Positions 1-9,705 of a stretch of 64,000 nucleotides of DNA are shown in pieces. Positions within the stretch are counted from its first letter, which is position 1, and the number at the start of each line of letters is the position of its first letter. The DNA comes from Porphyra umbilicalis (Eukaryota; Rhodophyta; Bangiophyceae; Bangiales; Bangiaceae), in assembly GCA_002049455.2 (NCBI GenBank), contig KV918929.1, positions 99,310 to 163,309 of the forward strand. Reading direction: 5' to 3'. A program made the position numbers and the translations under genes. The notes under the pieces are model-generated. The model saw only the letters and a list, made by a program, of their open reading frames with translations. It made no database searches and was not told where the DNA came from.

Positions 1-640
1 CGGTGTATTTGAGCTCTACGAGACTCCTTGAGCGCCTTCTTTTTCCCCCTGAATACACATGCCATAGAGACCAGTTCTATACTTTCTCATGGTCTAAGAA
101 CGTCTGGAACAGCTCAGATAAAACTGTTTTTTCATACTCCTAATTACACGAAATAGACATTTTGCAGTTCTTTTTTAGCGCGCCTGCCGCTGAAAATCGC
201 AGAGCAGCGCATGCACGCACCCACTCACACCCCTGCTGAAACTCCCAAGCCCCCACGCATGCCGCAGCGCACGTTCGCGCCCGCCCACCGCAAGCGCATA
301 ATCTGACGCAAAGCACAGACTGCATAGGAGCTTCTGTTCAGAGGCCCATCCAGGCAAAGACCCAGAGACTCACTGCACTTCGTGAAGCAATACACGGTGC
401 TCATTGTCGGCCTGCTAAGAGGCTGCTCTAGGCCGCACGCCTACGGCAGCGGGGACTTTAACATATCGAGTACTGACTGCTTGGCTATGGGCATCATTCC
501 CAGCAGTAGCCGGCAAAAAAACAAAGGGAGGCAATGATATCGAGGAAGAAAAAATCCCGCAAAGCGGGAAAAAAAGAACCTTGATGGCTTGCTCTTTGCG
601 ATAGGCACGCCACCGCTACTCCACACTCTCAAGGGAGGTC
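1..640. other. intergenic, no gene seen
   Basis: No convincing reading frame. The only structure I see is the T-run/hairpin motif at 545-577, listed separately. The stretch is much less GC-rich than the gene island further right and probably belongs to the 3' side of the leftward Harbinger copy that ends at 645. Confidence 0.4.
545..577 (-). terminator. 3' hairpin flanked by T-runs (Harbinger copy 1)
   Basis: Read on the minus strand, downstream of the transposase stop at 645: a T-run, then CCCGC-TTT-GCGGG (perfect 5-bp stem, 3-nt loop, 556-568), then a second T-run. The same layout follows the other two Harbinger transposases and one Myb-like gene here. A role in transcript 3'-end formation is inference; a hairpin plus T-run is not a standard Pol II terminator. 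Confidence 0.4.
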
Positions 641-644
641 CAAC

Positions 645-2096
645 TCACAGATACGGCACCAATAAGGGGCCACGGTTGGCATAGAGGTGCTCCGAAAGGT
701 CATGCAGCAGCGCAAAATGAGCGTCCGTGTCCCTGGCCTCGCACTCCGCCCCGTCGGTGTACCGTAGCGAGCCGACGGCCATGTCTTGCTCGGCTTCATG
801 GCCGTTGGAGCTGCTTTGGCCGTCCGTCTCGATGGACACAGGAGGGCCCCACACGCCACCGCCACTCGGCCCGTCGTCAACGAAAAACGCCGCTTGGTCG
901 CCCCCAAAGGCACCTTGACCGCCAATGGCCTCGTTGCGCGCAGCGCTCCGTTGCTCCTGCATCCGCTGCTGCGCCACAAAGTCCTCGCGGGTACACTCAA
1001 TGGCCATTTTATGCAGGATGGCCGCCGCCTTGCCGGTGTTGATCAGGCGGAAGACAGACGTGAAGCGCGCCGGGCGCATGACAATGTTGAGGCGTTAGGG
1101 CATCACCGCGTACAGTCTCTCGGCATCTTTGCGGACAGCTTCTTGAAGGCAGTTGTGATCAGCAAGTTTGCGGGTGTCGGGGATAGGGTGGGGTGCCGCA
1201 AACAGGGCATAACGTGGATAACCTCGATCGGCCGTGTAGCAGAGCAAGCGACGGGTCCGGCCATTCAGTGTGTAGGAGATGTTCCGCGGCGGCCACACAC
1301 CAGCATTGACATCCAGCATCTGCGGGGAGGACGCCAGCACGTTTGTGTCATTATAACTCCCAGGCGCCCCAATGAAAAAATGCCAGATGTAGGTGTCCTC
1401 ATCGCACACGCTCTCAATCACCACAGAACGCTTACCCTTGCGGTCGTGGTACTGGCCGGCGAGGGCCCTGAGGAATTTTTGCCACTGCCAATGCGTACAA
1501 TCGATGGCGCCATTCCATCCCGGCATGCCACGGGCCGCGTTACGGGTAAGGATGTGCTTAAGCTCCTCCTCCGTTGGACGGCGCAGGTTCGTCGGCTCCC
1601 ACTTGTTGACAATAAACTCGGTCAAGCGTCTCGTGGCCTCGGCAATGGTGGACCGCGACAGGCGGCAGTACTCATCAGGGCGGTCGTACGGCTCGCCATG
1701 CCCCAGCACTCGTAGCGCCGCAACCAGCTTCTGGAGCGGATCGGACTGTAGGCGCCCGGTTGCGTTGGCGAACCGCCTCCACCACGGCTCGTCGCGCACG
1801 GCCACGAAGAGCCGCTTGAAGACCAACCGCGGCATGCGATGGCGCTTCTCGAAATCCCGCTCGCTGTAGACAGGCGGCTAGCCCCCGACGCCGAAGAAGT
1901 CGCGCATGATCGAGTGCGCTCCGACGTCGAAGTCACGGTGGCGATTGGGTCGAAGTCCCGGCCGAGAGCCCCCCACTGGCCGCTTCTCGACGCGCCCACG
2001 GGCAGCACGCAGAGCTCTCCGCACGATGAGGCCAGCCCTGGCCCCGAGCACAATGGCCACGTCCAGGTTCTCATAAAATTGGCCATCATCAACCGA
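645..2096 (-). pseudogene. PIF/Harbinger transposase, copy 1 (two in-frame stops)
   Basis: One continuous frame on the minus strand matches the intact copy at 37097 from the N-terminal basic region to the C-terminal tail. It is broken by TAG at 1878-1880 (after FFGVGG) and TAA at 1095-1097 (after YAVMP), with no frameshift. Catalytic residues remain: Asp in GAIDCTHW, Asp in CYTADRGYPRY and Glu in AERLYAVM. The C-terminal LL-PY tail shared with the other copies ends at 645. Harbinger transposases cut and paste DNA with a DDE nuclease. This copy cannot make a full-length protein without readthrough. The frame runs on rightward into the minisatellite at 2190-2375, so the true start is uncertain. 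It is the most diverged of the three copies. Confidence 0.85.
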
Positions 2097-2189
2097 ACGC
2101 GCACTGGCGTCCATACAGGAGCGGTCCGGTGCGGGTCCGCAAGTAAAGCGGTCCGGTGCGGGTCCGCAAAGGGATGGTGCACACGACGT

Positions 2190-2375
2190 TGATGCGCGCG
2201 ACGGCGATGCGCGTGACGGTGCTGCACGCCAGGGTGCTGCACGCCAGGGTGGTGCGCGCGACGGTGGTGCGCGCGACGGTGGTGCGCGCGACGGTGGCGT
2301 GCACGACGGTGCTGCACGCGACGGTGGTGCGCGCGCCGGTGGTGCGCGCGACGGTGGTGCGCGCGACGGTGGTGC
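2190..2375. repeat. 15-bp minisatellite, about 12 units
   Basis: Tandem near-identical units of the type GGTGGTGCGCGCGAC. The period is divisible by three, so the minus frame that continues into Harbinger copy 1 stays open and reads as an APPSR-type repeat. This sits between the transposase pseudogene and the H3-like pseudogene. I treat the encoded repeat as incidental. Confidence 0.85.
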
Positions 2376-2408
2376 ACTCAACGCAAGCGCATCCTCACAA
2401 AGCAAGAG

Positions 2409-2823
2409 CTACGCCCGCTCGCCGCGGATGCGGCGAGAAAGCTGGATGTCCTTCGACATGACAGTCACACGCTTGCCGTGGATGGCGCACAGTTGGGCGT
2501 TCTGGAAGAGGCCCACCAGGTAGGCTCGGACGCCTCCTGCAGCGCCAACACCGCAGACGCCGAAAAGCGAGGAGAGTTAGGGTGCTTCTGCGCAAAAAAT
2601 CGCGCACCAGGCGCTGGAAGGGGAGCTTGCTGATGAGCAGCTCCCCTGACCGCCGTATTTTGCGGATGTCCCGCAGGGCGACCGTTCCAGGCCGGTAACG
2701 GCGCTTGACTGCGGCCTTGCCACCGGCCTGGGACTTGGTCGCCCGCCTGGCGGCAGCCCGAGCCAGAGAAGCTGGGGCCTTGCCGCCAGTGGACCGCCGC
2801 GCCGTCTGCTTCGTCCGCTCCAT
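2409..2823 (-). pseudogene. histone H3 variant, frameshifted
   Basis: The minus strand from ATG at 2823 encodes an H3 tail and core: [16 protein letters not shown], then [13 protein letters not shown], then [16 protein letters not shown]. The frame changes at a T6 run (plus-strand A6 at 2594-2599) into AQKH...[13 protein letters not shown], and again near 2524-2528 into [19 protein letters not shown], ending in canonical RRIRGERA at 2409. Overall length fits H3, and loop 1 has no CenH3-type insertion. The tail departs from canonical H3: Arg at position 9, Arg at the aligned position 27, Glu at position 1, and the R17-K18 pair lost; K4 and K14 are kept. It is either a decayed H3 variant or an intact one with two sequence errors. 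CCAAT-rich DNA lies upstream. Confidence 0.8.
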
Positions 2824-3044
2824 GGCTGGCGCGGTGCAGGTGTAGTAGCCGCCACAGGTGGCAGAGGAGAGGGGAGGCAGGGGGGAGGGAGTTGAGGCGC
2901 GGTAAGGGGGGGGGCATGTCCACGCCAGACCGCAGTCGGCGCGGCGGGGGCAGGTCCCCCCAGCTCCCTGCAGGTCCCGCTGTCGCCGCCGTAGATCTCA
3001 TTTGCAGCCATCCCCTCGACGACGTCATTCACACTGCGTCACAG

Positions 3045-3560
3045 CAACCAATGGGGTGCATGAAAAAGCTATTCGCCAGCGACGCGGTTCAGAGCAGTGC
3101 AGTGTAAGATAGATGCAAGTGTTCTGATTGGAGCTTGACAAAGAAACGATCGGGACCGTGTGATTCTATGTCGTTCGCCAAATGTGGGCATTGAAACAGC
3201 GCCACGCCAACCAATGGAATGGCTTCGACATGTTAATTGAGAACGACGAGGGGCCAAGTCTTGCAATGTATTGTAGATACGAATTGTCTGATTGGTTCTT
3301 GAAGATATGTAAGGACTCACGTGAGTTTCTCGCGTCCGTCAACTGTGGGACATCATTCGTCGAGAGCCTTAAAAACCAATGGGATCACTTACCTTTGTTC
3401 ATCATCAAACACGCAATTCAAAGCCTCGCATCGTATAATAGATACAAGTGTTTTGATTGGTCGCTGGGGTCATGTGAGGGATCACATGACTTTCCGCACG
3501 TTCTTGACATGTGTACCTCCTCTGAGGGAAGCCATGTCATTGGACAGTGGCGTCGTCAGG
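3045..3560. repeat. three diverged ~165-bp units carrying CCAAT/ATTGG
   Basis: The pattern recurs three times: an ACCAATGG box (about 3049, 3209, 3375), followed by ...GTA-T-GATA-AAGT..., then TGATTGG (about 3124, 3290, 3455). Spacing is roughly 165 bp, and a further CATTGG lies at about 3538. CCAAT boxes are typical of histone promoters. The block sits upstream of the minus-strand H3-like gene and of a short plus-strand ORF at 3597, so it may be a duplicated promoter region. The promoter role is inferred from position only. Confidence 0.55.
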
Positions 3561-3596
3561 ACACATGTGGTAATGAATTGTTTGTGCTAGATTTTC

Positions 3597-4133
3597 ATGG
3601 CGAGCGATGACGACAGAAGCAAGTTAAACAATAATGTCGATCGGCAGTGTATCGAGCCACAAGATCTTGCGAAGCTCGCACGCGCCACCATCGTGCGGCA
3701 CTTGGCACGAGTGCCGCCCTCACAGCAGGCCGCCGCCCTGTCCACCGTGCTGCTGCCCGCAATCCTCCCCCCCCGCCCCCCCGCGAGGCGATCGCCGGCA
3801 ATCTCCGTGGCTTACTCGCCTGGTGCCGCTCCGCCACCGCGGCGCGGGCGCTGCGTACCCTCCTGCCGCCGCACCTGCGCTCGCCGGCCGTGGCGGCGGC
3901 GGCGACGGCGGCGGCCCGCTGCCGCTGCCTGCCACCTCCGAGCCGTCCCCCCCGGTGGCCGCCGCGGCGCAGCCGTCGCCTACCCTCCCGCCGCCGCACC
4001 TACACTCGCCACCAGCCTCGACGCCGCCGAAGCGCAGTGGGCGGCGTCAGTGGCGGTCAACGGCGGCGGAGGCAGCAGCTGTGGCGGCAGCTGCACCGGT
4101 GGCTGCGACGGCGGCAGCGGCGCCAGCGGATGG

Positions 4134-4164
<31 letters not shown>

Positions 4165-4484
4165 GCGGCGGCGGCGGTGGCGGTGCTGGCGGTGGCTGCG
4201 GCGGCGGTGGCGGCGTTGGCGGCGGCGGCGACGGCGGTAGCCCGCTGCCGCTACCTGCCACCTCCGAGCCGTCCCCCTCGGTGGCCGCCGCGGCGCAGCC
4301 GTCGCCTACCCTCCCGCCGCCGCCTCTGCAGTCGCCGCCAGCCTTGACGCCGCCCAAGCGCAGTGGGCGGCGTCAGTGGCAATCAACGTCGGCGGAGGCA
4401 GCAGCTGAGGCGGCGGCTGCACCGGCGGCTGCGACGGCGGCAGCGGCGACAGCGGATGGGGCGGCGGCGGCGGCGGCGGCGACG

Positions 4485-4515
<31 letters not shown>

Positions 4516-5600
4516 CGGTGGCGGCGGCGGCGGTGGCGGCGGTGGCGGCGGAGGCGACGGCGGCGGCCCCCTGCCGCTGCCTGCCTTCTCCGTTCCGTCC
4601 CCCTCGGTGGCCGCAGCGGCGCAGACGTCGACTACTCTTCCGCCGCCGCACCTGCACTTGCCGCCAGCCTCGACGCCGCCCAAGCGCAGTGGGCGGCGTC
4701 GGTGGCGGTCAACGGCGCCAAACGCGGCGACGGCGGAGGCAGTAGCTGTGGCGGCCGCTGCACCGGCGGTTGCGACGGCGGGAGTGGCGATGGCGGCGGG
4801 GGCGGCGGCGGCAGCGGCGATGGCGGTGGGGGCGGAGGCGGCGGTCCGCTGCCTCTTCCTGCCACCTCCGTGCCGTCCCCCACGGAAGCCTCCGCGGCGC
4901 AGCAATCACCTGCCCTCCCGCCGCCACACCTGCACTCGTTATCAGCCTCGACGCCGCCCAAGCGTAATGGGCGGCGTCGGTGGCGGTCAACGGCGGCGGA
5001 GGCAGCAGCCGCGGCGGCGGCTGCACCGGCGGCTGCGACGGCGGCAGCGGCGCCAGCGGCGGGGGCGGCGGCGGCAGCGGCGACGGCGGCGAGGGCGGCG
5101 GCGGCGGCCCGCTGCCGCTGCCTGCCTTATCCGTTCCGTCCTCCCCGGAGGCCGCCGCGGCGCAGCCTTCGCCTGCCCTCCCGCCGCCGCACCTGCGCTC
5201 GCCGCCAGCCTCGACGCCGCCCAAGCGCAGGGGCCGGCGTCGGTCGCGCTCAATTGCGCCATGAACGGCGACGGCGGCGGCTACGGCCGCGGCTGCGGCA
5301 GCAGCGGCGACGGCGGCGGCGGAGGTGGTGGCCGCGGCGGTGGCGGCGGTGGCGGTGGCGGCGGCGGCGGCGGCGGCGGAGTCGGCGACCCGCCGACGGG
5401 CGCTGCGCGGCCGCCGTCTGGGGAGCCGCGAGCGCCATCAGCACCACGGGTCGGCACCGTGTGGAGGCCGCGGCGGGCCGGCGCGGGCGGCCCTCACGAC
5501 GGCGACGAACGCGGCTGAGGAAACCCGGGGGATCTCCCGCCGTATTCGTCGGCCAGTCACTCCGGGCTACGGGCGCTGGGGGCCTCCCGCCGTTTACATG
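3597..5600. repeat. GGC-rich tandem array, five ~260-330-bp units
   Basis: A recurring anchor (CTGCCGCTGCCTGCC) appears at 3919, 4245, 4571, 4849 and 5112. Each is followed by a shared stretch ending in a GACGCCGCC-AAGCGCAGTGGGCGG block and then GGCGGC runs. Spacings are 326, 326, 278 and 263 bp. None is divisible by three, so no single frame stays coding through the array. The first ~190 bases (from ATG at 3597) read as a more normal N-terminus containing LAKLARATIVRHLARV, which may be a captured gene start. The array ends just before the 3' hairpin of Harbinger copy 2. Confidence 0.75.
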
Positions 5601-5614
5601 ATCGCTGCAAAGGT

Positions 5615-5661
5615 GTGTAGGAAAAAAAACCCTGCCCAGCGGGAAAAAACAATCTTTTTGT
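5615..5661 (-). terminator. 3' hairpin flanked by T-runs (Harbinger copy 2)
   Basis: On the minus strand, about 40 bases after the transposase stop, the order is T-run, CCCGCTGGGCAGGG, T-run. The core is the same as at 38655 and near-identical to 40055 (minus). Function is unproven. Confidence 0.55.
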
Positions 5662-5695
5662 CTACTCTACTACGCCCTACATCACGTCACCCAAT

Positions 5696-7240
5696 TTACG
5701 GGGCAAGAAGTTCGCCTTCGTCGCGATAAATGTCCGCGGTCAGGTCAGCTCGCAGCCAAGCATCAAATATGGCGGCCATGCCAGCGGCAGGCGGGTGGGC
5801 GACGGGATTTAGAGCAGGGGGCGCGTTGCCGACGGCGTCAATGTTGTCCATTACCGCAGCGACGCCGCCGACGCCACCGCCCGGTGCTGGAGCCCCGGCG
5901 GCAGCAATAACACCGCCGACGCCACCGGGGCTGCCGCCGCCAGGTGCAAGTGCCCCGGCGGTAGCAATGCCGCCAGCTGGTGTCCCACCGCTCTGTCCTT
6001 CCCCACCATCTGACCCGCCGCCAGCATCGCCACCTACGCCACAGTTAGTCCCACCATCACCCCCCACCGCACGTCGACGGCGACTCAAAAAGTTGCTACG
6101 TCGACTCTCCACACACATGTTATGCAGAATGCAAATGGCCTTGTAGGTCGTCACTAGCTGCGACACAGAGTGGTAGCGCCCAGGGTGGAGCGCAACGTGA
6201 AAGCGCTTCATCAATACGCCAGACAGCCGCTCCACGTCCTTTCGGATGGCCTCTTGGAGGAGGTTGAACGTCGTCTGCTCCTCGGTGGACGGCTTGGGGT
6301 GCGGCGACATCAGAAAAGCGTAGCGCGGGTAAATCCCGTCGACAAGGTAGTAGGGTAGCGTGCGGGTGTGGCCATTGATCGTAAAGGGCGTGCCGCGAGG
6401 CGGCCGCCGGCCGCCAGTGACGTCCAGGTACAGCGGCGACTGCTGCATGACGTTGATGTCGTTCAGACTTCCGGGGGCCCCTACAAACAGGTGCCACACC
6501 CACAGGTCCTCGTCACACACAGCTTCTACGACGATGCCCCGCTTGCCCTTGCGACTCTGGTACGCCCCCGCCATCCCCGTCGGTCACTGGTGCCACTCCC
6601 AGTGGCAACAGTTGAGGGAGCCCATGCACCCCGGCATCCCGCGTTTCTTGTTGCGCTCCATCATGGTGTTGAGCTCGTCTTGGTTCGGTCGTCGCAGGTA
6701 GGTAGGTCCCCATCGCTTGACAATAAACTCCATCAGCAACTTGGTCGACTTGGCGATCACCGTCCGGGACAGGGGCACGTACTCGTCCGCTCGGTCGGCC
6801 GCCTCGCCGTAGGCTATCACGCGAAAGGCTGCCACCACCTTCTGCAGTGGATGCGCTTGCAGCTTGCCCGTCGCATTAATGCGTTGTTGGAAGACAGGCT
6901 CGTTCTTAACAGCCAAATGGATACGCCGAAAGACGGCGCGGGGGACACGGAACCGCGTCTCAAAGTCCCGGACATCGTAGATAGGAAGCACACCGCCAAC
7001 ACCGAAGCAGTCTCGCAAAATGGCGTGCACACCGGTCGAAAAGTCGCGGCGCTTGTTGCCACGGCGCCCCGCGGTAGAGCCACGATAAAGCCATCGTCGT
7101 GCGATGCGCTTGGGGCGCGCGCGTCGGCGCACCGCCATGAGGACATTGACGTGCGCCTGCACCACAGCTGCAACGTCCGCGCCGTCGTCCTCGGCCAGCA
7201 GGGCGGCGGTGGCCGAGACCTCCTCCTCCTGGACGTCCAT
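5696..7240 (-). pseudogene. PIF/Harbinger transposase, copy 2 (nonsense, D to N)
   Basis: The frame from ATG at 7240 to 5696 is about 511 codons and aligns throughout with the intact 513-residue copy at 37097. Two lesions are visible. TGA at 6584-6586 replaces the Cys codon in HWEWHQCPTG. The first catalytic Asp is Asn (GSLNCCHW, residue 210). The second Asp (YYLVDGIYPRY) and the Glu region (DVERLSGVLMKRF) remain. The C-terminal quarter is Gly/Ala/Pro-rich and ends in the conserved LRADLT...GELLAP tail. The element is therefore doubly inactivated. The 3' hairpin follows at 5661-5615 and a GC-rich array beyond that. No Myb partner is present on this side. Confidence 0.9.
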
Positions 7241-8030
7241 ACGGAAAGAAGGGACGCAGACGACCGAACCCCGTGGGGCGCGGGGTGGGAATGGGGAAGA
7301 ACAGCAGAGGCGCCTAGTGCGTCGTGGAAAGGGAGGAGGGGGGGGGGGGGGGGACGAGCGGTGCGAGCAGCGCGCGTGCCCAGCGAGATCGAGAAGGGGG
7401 GGGGAGTGGGATGGAGCCCAGCGGTGAGAGCAGAGCGCATGGCCGGCGCGATGGAGGAGGGGCCGCGTCCGCCGTGCTTACGGGTGTGGTGGGTGGACAA
7501 AAGTCGGCGGCGGCGGGATGGGGGTGACGACGGCGGTGGCAATCAGCGGGCGGCCCGTGCCGTCCTCTGAATGACGTGTCCGGCCGACCACTGCGGACAG
7601 CCACCCCAGCGCACCCCCCCACCGCTGATGCACGCCGGGATGCGCCGCCACCACCCCCCCCAGGCAGCGCTCGTGCGGGCGCCCCTGCCACTGATGCACG
7701 GTGGCTGGGCGGCCACCCCCCTCCAAACGGTGCCGATAGCGGCCCCCGCCATCCAGGCGCGACCGTTCGGGCTGCAGGACCCCCTCAGGCTCCTGTCAGG
7801 GCGCCCCAATAGCTGTAGCACAGCGACCGGCCCGATGTCGCCCCTCCACGCGACGCTGTCGACGGCCCGCGCCGCCCTCGCGAAACGACCTCCCTCCACG
7901 AGGGCCCCCAGAGAGGCCCTACGCAGGCGCAGCACACCTGGGTCGACAGCTCCACCCCTCTCACATTGCTCTGTGAGCGATGCGTGGGAGCCACGCAGGC
8001 GCAAAAAGATCCAACGCGCTTCCCTCTGCG
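7241..8030. other. GC-rich stretch with G-runs, no gene seen
   Basis: 5' flank of Harbinger copy 2. It contains a ~16-base G-run at 7338-7353 and short repeats around GCTGATGCACG (about 7620 and 7690). No frame here looks coding. One terminus of the Harbinger element should lie here but I could not identify it. Confidence 0.4.
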
Positions 8031-8734
8031 CAGCGGGCCCAAAACCGTCGTCAAGAGCACGTCTACTTTTGGGTGTTTTGGGACGAGCAGATAATCTGCA
8101 AACCGCCCTGGAGCTCTGTCAGGGCTGCTTTTTTCCAGAAAGGGCGCCAAAATCATCTGTTCGCCGGGATAGATGCATCTCCACCAGGGGCTTCGGAATA
8201 ATGATTCGGATAAAGCACCGTTCTGTAAGCAGCAGCGTCCTGCCCGCAGCAACATCTTATGCTCATCAGTCTTTGCACGAGGAGACTGAGCATGAGGTGA
8301 GCTTTCAGGCAGTGTCTTCCGTTTTGCTCTCACATTGGATGGCGAGATGATTCCAACGGATATATCCGGATATATCTGGATATATCCCAGATTCTGCTGA
8401 AAATCCCGGATTCTGAAAGGCCCTGAATCTCCACTCGTAAAAAGAGAGACACAGCATAAGACGTATACACTTCACCCTTTCAGAAAAAGAGAGAGACGGA
8501 GAAGCATCTATGGCCCTGCTAGCAGTCGCAATGTGTGGAGTGAGGAACGATTCCTGTTCTCGCAAAGACAAATATGCAAAGACCTCGCATGGGATGGCCT
8601 CTGAGAGCCTGTCAAGGGGGGTCGATCTGTTTTTTGCACAGGAATTCTGTTTCTTGAATCAGGAACACGGGCCTCCAAGAGGCTCAAAACAAGCAAAAAC
8701 AGACGTGCTTTTGACGATGGTTGTGGGCTCGCTG
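8031..8734. mobile_element. MITE-like element, ~50-bp terminal inverted repeats
   Basis: The left end from 8031 (CAGCGGGCCCAAAACCGTCG) and the reverse complement of the right end at 8734 (CAGCGAGCCCACAACCATCG) match over about 50 bases with scattered transitions. Length is 704 bp with no transposase frame, so it is a non-autonomous DNA element. No clean target duplication is visible, so the superfamily is unassigned. It contains a 3x ~10-bp GATATATCYG repeat at 8358-8388. Confidence 0.65.
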
Positions 8735-8784
8735 TGATCGAAATTTTCTAGTTTCTGAATGACTGTGAAAAAACCAAGGCTGAT

Positions 8785-9115
8785 CGTGGGCCCACACGTT
8801 GCTCGCTTAAGCGTACTATCTTCTATACTGTTTCGAATCATTCGACCAATGAGAGAGCATAGAAGAATGGGGTCGGCTTCGGACCGACCCCATTTCCGGT
8901 CGGGCTCGGTCCGGCACGGGCCCCATTTCTGAAAGCAACATATGCGTTGTACTTACGTCATTTGATTTGGTTGAAATGAAGCCTAAATGGGGTCGGAGAC
9001 GTTTATGCGGGAGCGTTCCGGCCCCATTTCCTTAATAATCAGACACGTTTGCGCCACGTTGCGCCACGTTTCTCAAATATGACTTGGGGCCGACGTTGCA
9101 GGGTTTGCTCTGATT
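8785..9115 (+). repeat. dispersed repeat X, copy at 8.8 kb
   Basis: Low-GC block rich in AAATGGGG / CCCCATTT boxes. Its reverse complement shares a junction (TATTAAGGAAATGGGGCC) and a terminal box (CAACGTCGGCCCCA) with the block at 34760-35100. The terminal box also appears at 44290-44320. It is a non-coding dispersed repeat, probably an old DNA element. Confidence 0.5.
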
Positions 9116-9705
9116 GCACCCGCCAAGAGCTTTCCAGTGGCCTGCCGACGTGGACACCCGATCACACACCGCGAGCCATCTTTCCGAGATGGTCGTTGGC
9201 CGGGCGCCGCCATAGGTCGCGGAGCATCGGATGTCCCGTGCTTCCACCGCCGGTCAGGGGCTGGTAGCCGCCAGACAGCTGCCGCTGTATGCGATGCCGT
9301 GGCGGTCTGTGGCGGTATGTTCCTCTCTCCAGCGTGATGGCGCCTCCCCCCCCCCCCCCGCGTTGGATGCCGCGCGACGCCTGGTTGGAGGCGTTGGCGC
9401 TACCGCCTCCGTGCCGCCGCCTCGCGTGGCCGCCGCTGGGTGGGGGGTTGCTCATGCATCGGCACCTGCGGGTGCCGCCTTTCTCCTGTGCCCTGAGCAC
9501 CTACCCCCGTTGCTTGGACAATACAAAAGGCCACCACCTACCTCGGCCTCTTGTCCATTCTTCCCTTCATCCGTCTTTCCACGTCTCGCCCACCCACCCG
9601 CCCGCGCCGACCACCCCACACCCCCTGCTTCCGACACGACGACCGTCGACTTGCGCCACGGACGCGCACGGTACCGCCCCCCTCTTCCCCCCCACCCCCC
9701 GAACC

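Noticed and set aside
2409-2823. CenH3 (centromeric H3) identity for the H3-like gene
   Set aside because: Loop 1 has canonical length and the tail begins with the [14 protein letters not shown] motif, both against CenH3.
3597-5600. A long repetitive Ala/Gly/Pro protein encoded by the GGC array
   Set aside because: Unit spacings of 326, 326, 278 and 263 bp are not divisible by three, so no frame is maintained; only the first ~190 bases look gene-like.
6584-6586. TGA at a Cys position in Harbinger copy 2 as a selenocysteine codon
   Set aside because: The Cys is not conserved in copy 1, the copy also lost a catalytic Asp, and no selenocysteine-insertion structure is expected in such an element. 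A nonsense mutation is simpler.
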